Shown here: piece after piece, positions 20,220 through 28,056 of the stretch
How positions within the stretch are numbered: position 1 is the stretch's first letter
Layout of the letters: every line of letters begins with the position of its first letter
Source: Larix sibirica
Taxonomy: Eukaryota; Streptophyta; Pinopsida; Pinales; Pinaceae
Length of the DNA stretch: 28,056 nucleotides
Direction of reading: 5' to 3'
Assembly (NCBI GenBank): GCA_004151065.3
Contig: NWUY0300036314.1
Span: 6,365-34,420, forward strand
The notes under the pieces: model-generated
The model's database searches: none
What the model was told of the DNA's origin: nothing
Seen by the model: only the letters and a program-made list of their open reading frames with translations
Position numbers and translations under genes: made by a program

Positions 20220-20854
20220 TTTAGCCCATGGGCTAATTTTCGATATTTTTTTCCAAAAAATGAATTGTCAATTTCCATTTGTTTCTAAAATGATGTACCC
20301 AAATTCCATAAAATAAAAGATTTTACTTTAACCACCACCAAAATTGTCTAAAAACTACATAAAATACTTAGAAATTTGAATATATTTACAAACATATTGT
20401 CAAACATTTTACAGTTGAAAATTTAAGAATTATCAAAATTCAACAAGATATCTATATTTTAAGAAAATTATAAATCCTTAAAATTTTCTATAATTTTTAA
20501 CCATTTAACTCACTCAGATTGTACACCATCTTATACAAAAATTTCAATTTCAAATTTATGTGACAAACACCAAATAATAATAATATTCCAAACATACAAA
20601 CGTCGTAAATAATGAAGGCACACAAAAAAATTTAGTGTATTTAGTGTCGAAATCACTATGAAATGCTAAGTCAAGTTATTGTATATATTTTGCATCATGC
20701 CATCAACCATAGTGAGTGACCATCATTAATATGAGCATAGGAAGGTCGTGACTCATAATATATGAATTTAGGGTTTATTTTTTAAATGATATAAATTGAT
20801 CATTTTCGCATTATTGAAGTTTTCTTTAAATTTATATTTTTAAATTTAAAACAT
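20220..20854. other. Very AT-rich stretch, no gene seen
   Basis: Long runs of A and T with no recognisable coding remnant, terminal repeat or RNA gene on either strand. Confidence 0.5.
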
Positions 20855-20959
20855 TTTTAAATTTATGTTGAAATTGTAAATGTTAAATGCTTGAGTAATA
20901 AAAATTTAGTTTTAAATTTATGTTGAAATTGGAAATGTTAAATGCTTAGTAATAATAAA
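20855..20959. repeat. 55-bp tandem duplication
   Basis: TTTTAAATTTATGTTGAAAT starts at 20855 and again at 20910. Both copies continue to AAATGTTAAATGCTT with only a few differences. Confidence 0.8.
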
Positions 20960-21017
20960 GGTTATTGTACTGTGGACGCAACTTATGGAGATTGAATGCA
21001 CGCCAAAATGGAGATGG

Positions 21018-21115
21018 AATGAGTCCAAAAATGAGACAAGATATGTTAGAGTACTAAAACAACATTTGGAATAAGTCCAAAACTAAGATAGTATTATAAG
21101 ACTAAAATAACACGT
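21018..21115. repeat. 52-bp imperfect tandem duplication
   Basis: AATGAGTCCAAAAATGAGA at 21018 and AATAAGTCCAAAACTAAGA at 21070 start two copies that both run on to ACTAAAACAACA or ACTAAAATAACA. Confidence 0.65.
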
Positions 21116-21344
21116 TTTGATTGAATGACTTTAGATGGGATGTAAAGTTGGGTATTTACAAATTTTTTTATTTATCGACTTTAGAGGGGATTGATTTACT
21201 GGGATTGCATGGAGGGACTTTCTTTTAATGTAGATGCAATGGGTAAAACTATATCAATTGAGGTTAATGGTTAGAACTTTAAATGCACCTTAAAAGGGTT
21301 GTGACCAATAGAGTTAGGAACTGAATACAAGGAAGGCTCACGTC

Positions 21345-22030
21345 TCACATGTATGGATGTTTGGATTTGTACATTTCTAAGATATGTATAATAATTATGT
21401 TGATTACATCTACTTGTTCATCAGTTTGGGGGTGGAAGGTAGTTGATTTGGTCAGCTTGTTGTCTATCATTGACCATAGCCTAGACCAAAAAGTACTAAG
21501 GAACTTACTACTCCTATCTGAGATAATGGTCTATGGGGGGCAAAATGAATCCAACACATGCTCAAAGAAGAGCTTAACAATGGCCTCTATTATGATGCTC
21601 TTCTTGCAAAGTGTCAAAATGGTCATCTTAGCGAATCGATCAACAACCACAAATGCACAATCATTGTCATTCTTGGTTGAAGGTAGACGAAACACGTAGT
21701 CCATGGATATAGACTCCTAACGTTTGTCTAAGGTAGGTAAAGGGGTGTACAACCCTTGCTTCTTGATGACAGGTTTGGCTATGGCATATGTAGTGCATGA
21801 TCCACTATACTTGTTGATGTCTTGTCAAAGATTTGGCCAATAGAAGTACTTTTGTAGCACTGCCATTGTCTTCTCCATGTTGAAGTGCCCTACCACTTGA
21901 TTGTAATGGTCCCAAATCAACTTCTCATGTATGAACACAGAGATGGCTCAGTTCATGTAAATGTTCATCTTGGGGATGGAAGTTTGAGACTAGTTTACCT
22001 ATGCCCAATTTTCAAAAAGTAACAACGAAG
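21345..22030 (-). pseudogene. pol: Integrase of element C
   Basis: Going down the minus strand: VVGHFNMEKTMAVLQKYFYW (zinc-finger His), SCTTYAIAKP (the second Cys of the finger is Tyr), ESISMDYVFRLP with the first catalytic Asp, DCAFVVVDRFAKM, IISDRSSKFLSTFWSRLW with the second, and STTFHPQTDEQVDVIN. In the last motif the catalytic Glu is Asp (21408-21410) and the preceding Gly is Glu. At least two stops are present. The sequence after this motif is lost. Confidence 0.82.
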
Positions 22031-22129
22031 TCATGGTCATTGTCACACAATTGGGGCTATCCAAAGGTATCATGTCCATAAGAACTAAGCACTATGGGTA
22101 GCACAACAACCATAAGTTAGCTATGGTAG

Positions 22130-22730
22130 TCTGCAATGTAACTTTTGTTTCCCTTATTATTCATGATGTTTAGGTGGAATTGTCATAGGTAGGTGGACCA
22201 CTTATGATGGTGGTGATTTTGTAACTTTCCCTACATTTACATTAATTGCAAGGGCTTGTGATCAATGTGGATGATCGTCTCCTTACCTAGAATTTAATGC
22301 TTCCATTGGCAATAGACCTACATAATGGAGTATGTCTCCTTGTTGTGGGTGGGGTACTTGTGAACCACATTGGAGAGTGTCTCATTGTGATAGGGCACTA
22401 GATTTCCATGCTAAATGAGGACTACACCGACGACATAATATAATCATTTGACTCAATCTCGAATTGTTATTGCAAGTATGGCATATTGAGTACTAGTGTC
22501 GAACAAATGCAATGTTTAGAACCTCGAAGGCTTTTTGTTGTGACTTAACCCAAATGAACTTGGATTTGACCCCGCCCTTGGTCACTTGGCTTAAGTGCCA
22601 AATGATGTGAGAGAATCCCAACATAAAGCTATGATATAAGTTGATGAGGACTATGGAACTACATAGCTCTATTAGAGTCATTGGGGTCATCCAATCATGA
22701 ATAGCTGAGATATCGGGTGGATCCACATGG
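22130..22730 (-). pseudogene. pol: RT thumb and RNase H of element C
   Basis: The open stretch at 22726-22493 has MDPPDISAIHDWMTPMTLIE, GFSHIIWHLSQVTKGGVKSK and FIWVKSQQKAFEVLN, the conserved link from RT to RNase H. Lower down GKETIIHIDHKPLQLM and KWSTYLQQFHLNIMNNKGNK (with a stop between them and one inside the second) mark the RNase H core, with its DH motif kept. Confidence 0.8.
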
Positions 22731-22839
22731 ACACCATGATTATCTATTATCTATCCCAAATATTGAATTCTTTGGATATTGAATGAGCATTTCTCCATAT
22801 TTGCATATAACTTGTGCTATTGTAGGGTGCTCATGATAT

Positions 22840-23400
22840 GTTAAATCTACTGCAAAGGTTATACCCATGTTTTGTTGAAGACAATGATATCATCCAAATA
22901 TATGACCACAAAAGAATTTATGAACAATTGCAAGGTACCGTCCATCATCCTCATGAACATTGTCAGAGCATTAGTCAAGACAAAATGCATGATCAACCAC
23001 TTGTGAAGGCCTTATTTAGACTTGAACGTGATCTTCCATACATCAATTTGCTCAATTGGTACTTGGTAATAGCATGACTTCATATCAATCTTACTAAAAA
23101 GCTTAGCTCCCTTAAGCTGATCAAGAAGATTGTCAATATGGGGATTGGATATTAGCTCTTGATTGTGATTTTGTTTAGATATTTGTAATCAGTATAGAGT
23201 CGCCATGTCCCATTCTTCTTCTACACCAACACAATTATGTTCCTACAAGGTGAGGATCTTAGTAGATTGCGGCCCTTTGGATGAGTTATTGAACCTAACG
23301 TTTGATTTCTTCATTCTCTAGAAGAGAGTGTTTGTACATTGGACCATTAGGTAAATGAGCATTGGCTATCAAATCAATTGAATGCTTGAACTAGTAGTGC
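22840..23400 (-). pseudogene. pol: Reverse transcriptase of element C, active-site Asp residues kept
   Basis: FSKIDMKSCYYQVPIEQIDV (motif A, about 23040-23100; the usual Ser-Gly-Tyr-His is Ser-Cys-Tyr-Tyr), WLIMHFVLTNALTMFMRMMD, then VVIYLDDIIVF (motif C Asp-Asp intact, 22889-22900). A stop lies between motif A and the following block. Both catalytic motifs survive here, unlike in element B. Confidence 0.85.
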
Positions 23401-23582
23401 AGAGGAACCCCTATAGGTGAAGAAAAAATATCTTTGTATTCTTCCACTATCTTGTCCACCTACTTCCACTATGTAGAGAGACCACATGCAAAGGCTGTGG
23501 TGATTGCAGTGATCTTCCTTTCACCTTTTGACTAAATCATGAAGAGGAAAAAACTCCCAATATAAGAGATCACCTTCTTGCA

Positions 23583-23978
23583 CTACTTCATTGAGATCAA
23601 GGAAATTGTAATAATCAGAACAACCTCTTGTACATTGTAGAGTTGACCTCCCAAAGTAACAATGACACTACGGGACCTAGACTTGTAAAAAACATGGTGT
23701 TTCCAAATATAGGGTTGTCTTAAAACAACATTATAAACTTCAAGCAAGGAAACACCACATAATAGCTCATATGTGAAAGGCTTGATGTTGTAGGGTAGGC
23801 GACATTGTTGGCCGATGCATATGTCTTGTGATTGGCCCAACCAACTTATGGTGTATGGTTGGGGATGTGGTATTGTTGGAAACTTCAATATTTTGATTAC
23901 CTCTTCTAATAATGGGTTTTTTTGGCTACTAATGTCAACAATGAAATTTAGTGGATCCCCTCCACCCACATCTATCAA
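23583..23978 (-). pseudogene. pro: Aspartic protease of element C
   Basis: Open over 131 codons. FIVDISSQKNPLLEEVIKIL is the active-site loop, with the catalytic Asp kept (23934-23936) but the D-S-G triplet changed to D-I-S. It is followed by PQPYTISWLGQSQDICIGQQ, CRLPYNIKPFTYELLCGVS and YIWKHHVFYKSRSRSVIVTL, as in other Ty3/gypsy proteases of plants. Confidence 0.82.
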
Positions 23979-24240
23979 TGGAATAGGTGCTCACCTTCCT
24001 CGAGTACTTCTAGCTCTTCTACTTGGATCTTTGTGATTGTGATGGTAGCACTAGGTTTTGCATCAATGATATACTTTCCATTATTTGGATCCAAATTAGA
24101 GTCTAAGACAGAGTTTGACTTTGAGAATTTTATCTTGGCTAACAATGACTGCTTCAAGTGACATTCATTAGTGTTTGCAAGGGAATTTTTTGGAACTCAC
24201 ACCACTTTCTAGTGTCACTCTTCTTTGCCTGCAACTTGGA

Positions 24241-25138
24241 CTAGTTTGATTGCGGTTGGTTATCCTTGATTTTCCCCTTTGTTCTACGATTCAAGGTTTC
24301 CTTTACCATGCTTCTATTGTCGTCGATTTTGAAACCCATCTCACTTCTTCTTTTGCTTAAATTTTTTCTTGATTTTGACAACATAACAATAAGCTTATCC
24401 CAATGAGGATATGTCAAAGAAATCCATCTATGTTTGGATGTACCTATGTAGGCCATTGTGGTAATTCAGAACCAAGTGTCACTCAATGTCTTTGATACCC
24501 AAATTTGAGTGCAAGGTATGAAATTTATTGGTGTACTCTACCACTGTCTGGTTTCTCTCATAGCACAAAGTTGTCCATCTCTTGTATTGGTCATTAAAGT
24601 TTCCAAAATTTTATAATTCCTCCTTGAGGGTGTCAACAAAAGCTTCCCAAGTGGGTTCTTTTTTAAATGATGTAGAATCACCTCCAATATGTCTCTTAGA
24701 GTAACTATCCCATGAATCTTTGAAATGGGGAAGGGACTTAAGGAGTGCGAAGGTGAACTTTTCATTGTCGGAGTTTTTTTAATAGAGTAATAACCCTCTA
24801 ACAAATTTAACCATTTCTCCAAAGCATCTACATCTATTTGATATTCAAATAAAGAAATGCCAAAGATAACTTGTACCTTAAATATTGGCACGCCTCTAAA
24901 TTGACTGCTTATTGAAGGTGTCTAAATTTCCATGGCAATCGTCGAAGGATCTGAATGAAATTATCTATCATCTCATTCATCTGTTACACGAGGGATTCCT
25001 CAAGCAACAACTTCATAGGGTCTTGTACTCTATCATCTCTCTTTTCTTAAGGAGGTTGCTTGGGCTGATGAGAATAGTCTACCCTAAACGAATTAGTTTG
25101 AGACCCAACTCTCTATACCCTAACTTTGTTGAAGACAT
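24241..25138 (-). pseudogene. gag: gag of element C
   Basis: The ATG at 25136-25138 opens MSSTKLGYREL, 28 bases after the primer site. The core begins at 24891 with VIFGISLFEYQIDVDALEKW and LNLLEGYYS, a widespread plant gypsy gag motif. After a frameshift, readable parts continue in another frame (around 24540-24600 the text before MRETRQW, and 24456-24410 KHRWISLTYPHWDKL shifted). Nucleocapsid-like basic sequence follows near 24300. Broken in several frames. Confidence 0.75.
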
Positions 25139-25166
25139 GCACTAAAAAACAACAAAAAAGTATATT

Positions 25167-25178
25167 GCTTTGATACCA
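25167..25178 (-). promoter_or_regulatory. Primer-binding site of element C (initiator tRNA-Met type)
   Basis: TGGTATCAAAGC on the minus strand, one base different (G to A) from the initiator tRNA-Met complement found intact in element B. It lies between the LTR-like region and the gag ATG. Confidence 0.8.
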
Positions 25179-25180
25179 AA

Positions 25181-26090
25181 GATCCATATTATATAGAAAG
25201 AAAAAATATGAATGGAAGCACACACAAAAAATATTGCAAAGAGCACAATAATACAATGAAATCCAAATTCTATCGATTCTTGGAATAGGAAAACATTGTA
25301 AAATGTGAAGCAGTACAAACTAGCTACAATGGTGGTAGCTTACCTCTAAAAGGAAAGGTGTCAGCTATGCTCATTTCAAATAAAAACACTATATGAGGCT
25401 GAAATGGCCTTTAAACATAAAGTGCTAAACCCTAAAGATCCAAAACACTAACCCTCGAAGATGAAGTGGCAAAAGGATTGTGGAACTTGAGTCTAGTTTA
25501 TACGTAAACTTCCCAAGGTCACAACTTTCACATACATACTTTGTTTGGAGCGCCTGATAGTCTATCGAAAATATTTCAATGAGAAGATCAATTTCAATTA
25601 AGGATTTAGGTAAGCGTACAACACAATAATATGTGGCAAGGCCAAATATCACTATTCAAGACTAAAAAATGTGTTGGAAGTTCAAGACCTAAAACACTAA
25701 AGAAAGAACCACCAAGATGAAAAACCATTTTGAGTGAGTGGAAGAGATAGGTGGCCACCGATATCCGCTTGGATCGCCATTTCCCTCTATTGATGTTCTC
25801 ATGGAGTGGATTAAAGAAAGTTGGGTTTGAGATCTAGAGGTAAGATTTTTTGAAAGATGGATTTTTGTAAAGCTTTTCCCAAGCAAAGGAGAGAAGTAGA
25901 GGATTTTATAAGAACCTTGATTCTAAGGAAGAACATGACCTTTCCTTACACTAGACACCATAATTGGACTCGAGAACAATGTCATTATGTTAGAACCTAG
26001 TCTAGGCAACACTCCCAAACTTGCCAATTCATTTTTGGGAGGACAATGTGTCAACCCATATCAAGAATATTTCAGGAGATCTTATTCATT
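25181..26090 (-). repeat. 5' LTR-like region of element C (outer end approximate)
   Basis: Non-coding region directly outside the primer site. On the minus strand it has TATAAAAT near 25895-25905, followed by a pyrimidine-rich start and a long AT-rich tail ending in TATAATATGGATC. The inner end is set by the primer site; the outer end is guessed from a GGTTGACACATTGTCCTCCC block near 26040-26060. Small open frames here are not genes. Confidence 0.5.
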
Positions 26091-27540
26091 ATGACTACAA
26101 CAAAAATGAAGAGAGCTTGTTCTCTTTCACCCAAATTTGTGTAATGATAGACCTAAGTAAGAGGTTAATCAAAAAAAATTGCTAGAATGGTGAGAATCAA
26201 GCACTACTATGTGATAGCATAGTGTTCTAATGCCAAATTTGCAGAGAACTAAGACATCTAACTGTTAATGTAATTGTAACTTCGGAAGATATTCACTTGT
26301 ATTTTATATTGTAATTATTATTGTATTNTATTAACTATGTTATCAAACATTCAAAAATGCATAAGTAATTATTCACACGGAAGATGATGTTTATCATGTC
26401 ATAATCATGTGAATGTTGCGATTATGCTCCTTAGATCGCACATTGGAAATTAATAATTAAGTGTCACAACTTTAGTTATAAAACAACTTCTAGAGATAGA
26501 ATTTTTAATTATTTGGTGAATGTTTAGTTAGCCTAACCATAATATATCTATATTTGTTGTGATTAAAATTAACTTAGGCTTATTATTAGCACCCTTAACT
26601 TTACTTAAGGGTTAGGGACACTACAAAGAGTTCAACACTATTAGAATCTTTGTAGATTGTGACAATATATTTATTTCCCTTAAATGAATAGCCATATATA
26701 ACAAACATAACAATAGTAAGTTACTCATTATCCCGATGTAAAATTTTAAATTATATGTAGTTAGTAAACACACAATTTATCCCAATATATATCCATAATT
26801 TAAAAAAAAATGAATATGGAGGTAACACAATTATTTACAATCTGTTTTTTTAATCAAAGTGAAATTATCAAAGAAAATATGAGTTTATAGGGGTTGAAGT
26901 TGGAAAAAGGTAAAATTTTACAATTTTCTTCATAAAATACAAGCAAAAAGTGTTTCCCAACTTCATAAGAAACAACCACCCCCAAAATGTATCCTAAATA
27001 AGAAATGGATCAGAAGTTAATTAAAAAATAATTAGTGTTGTTAATCACTTAGCTCGTCAAACTCAGAATTCCACCATAATTCTTTTCCGATTGCATGTGA
27101 AACAATGTGAGGTAAATTAATGCGATTAACGATCTTGCACATATAATGATGGGCGATTAACTAATGATTTTGAATTTTTCATGCGCACGAGTAACAATCA
27201 GAAAAATTCCCCAATTTTTTCCCCATTTCAATTTTATCCAAAACCTCTGATCAAACTAGGTCGTCTTCCCTACTTGACCTCACTCACAAATGCTATAAGA
27301 TAACCTTGTTAACATACTAGGTCCCTCTTGAGAAAAAATAGCAAGAGAACTTACCCTGTGAACCCTAGGTTGTATCCCGCACATAAAAAAAGGTATTGAT
27401 CAAATCCTATCTATTACGATTCCAGATAAAAGCATTTCAGATTGCATGGAAATTTTCTGAACAAAGGTAATGGATGGTGGCAGTCGACTGGTAAGCTAAA
27501 TTTTAATTTTTTTGCTTGAGGGTATAATGTTTTTCTTATA
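26091..27540. other. AT-rich intergenic stretch, no gene seen
   Basis: No coding or transposon remnant recognised. It holds a small hairpin-capable ACCCTTAA / TTAAGGGT pair near 26598-26620, one ambiguous base at 26328, and at 27471-27500 an ATG followed by six codons and GTAAGC, a chance-level splice-donor-like site. Confidence 0.4.
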
Positions 27541-28056
27541 TTTGGTTGTATTTCTGCTTGATATTTTGAGGATCTTTACCTAGGTTTCATGAAGTTTAAT
27601 GGATCTTATTGCTAAAAATCCCTTTTTGTTTCATTTATATATTTTTATAAGGCTTGTATCATTTCATTTCTAATTTATGTTGTAGAATTTCAGATCATCT
27701 TGGACGCGATTCCATATTTCAAATCATATAGGACCCCTAAGATTTAATTTTGTTGTGTATGCAACACCATAACCCTGGTTGCAAGGAGAAAAGAAATCAA
27801 ATATTCTTACTAAAGGTTAGTATATCATTTATATTATGCCTATAAATCTAGATTGTTTTTTTCACAGTTGATTTCCAATTAAGACATCTCCTGTGTAACC
27901 TTTGTATCCCGTTTGGGCATCTTGTCATGATTTGGTTGTATTTCTATTTGAGATTCTATGGAACTTTACCTAGGTTTCATGAAGTTTAATGAATGTAGTT
28001 GCTGAAAATCCCTTTTGTTTCATTTATATATTTTTATAAGGCTTGTATCATTTCTT
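27541..28056. repeat. Pair of 126-bp direct repeats 390 bp apart
   Basis: 27541-27666 and 27931-28056 match at about 90% by eye, including an identical TTACCTAGGTTTCATGAAGT block and the tail TATATATTTTTATAAGGCTT. The second copy reaches the window end. The 264 bases between them are not repeated inside the window. It may be the edge of a longer tandem array with a 390-bp period, or an LTR-like or segmental duplication. Confidence 0.75.

Larger units (their letters stand above)
21340..26090 (-). mobile_element. Ty3/gypsy retroelement C, decayed, 3' LTR not found
   Basis: Read on the minus strand: LTR-like region (about 25181-26090), tRNA-Met-type primer site (25167-25178), gag ATG (25136-25138), gag, protease, RT, RNase H, integrase down to about 21345. 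The order is Ty3/gypsy. No chromodomain and no match to the 5' LTR was seen below 21340, so the 3' end is deleted or too decayed. Stops and frameshifts occur in every domain. Confidence 0.85.

Noticed and set aside
25425-25886. Minus-strand open frames outside the element C primer site
   Set aside because: They fall in the LTR-like region and have no domain pattern.

Overview
This window looks like the retrotransposon-filled intergenic DNA of a large plant genome, most likely a gymnosperm. That attribution is inference: the sequence shows several old, decayed plant-type elements nested in each other, AT-rich filler, and no intact cellular gene. Every recognisable coding remnant reads on the minus strand and carries stops, frameshifts or lost catalytic residues. 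Coordinates of remnants are approximate unless a repeat end is stated.

Layout. (A) 1-7230 holds the 5' half of a large Ty3/gypsy-like element read on the minus strand: an LTR-like promoter region (about 6345-7230), then a broken coding region of about 3.1 kb (2829-5931) with a globular N-terminal part and a Lys/Glu-rich, coiled-coil C-terminal half, then a broken gag (735-2286). Its pol would lie left of the window. An extra ORF between LTR and gag is the most unusual organisation here. (B) 7231-8253 plus 14223-14540 are two pieces of one LINE (RT C-terminal part and zf-RVT-type domain). It is split by a structurally complete 5969-bp Ty3/gypsy chromovirus at 8254-14222, with 742- and 741-bp LTRs, perfect 9-bp LTR-tip inverted repeats, a 5-bp target duplication CTCCA, an initiator-tRNA-Met primer site, a purine tract, and gag-protease-RT-RNase H-integrase-chromodomain in order. 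Removing it with one target copy restores the LINE reading frame.

(C) 14541-21330 is AT-rich, with a very degenerate Ty1/copia reverse transcriptase (15530-16265), small tandem duplications (17036-17416, 20855-20959, 21018-21115), a TATA/CAAT promoter-like segment with a GA-rich leader (about 19340-19700), and a tRNA-derived SINE-like repeat (about 19990-20215). (D) 21340 to about 26090 is a second Ty3/gypsy element: LTR-like region with a TATA box, tRNA-Met-type primer site, gag, protease, RT, RNase H and integrase remnants, but no 3' LTR found. (E) The last 2 kb is AT-rich, ending in two copies of a 126-bp direct repeat spaced 390 bp apart, the second cut by the window end.

Nothing here forms a working pathway. 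The genes relate to each other as parts of successive transposon insertions: LINE first, the chromovirus into it, and probably element A into or beside it.
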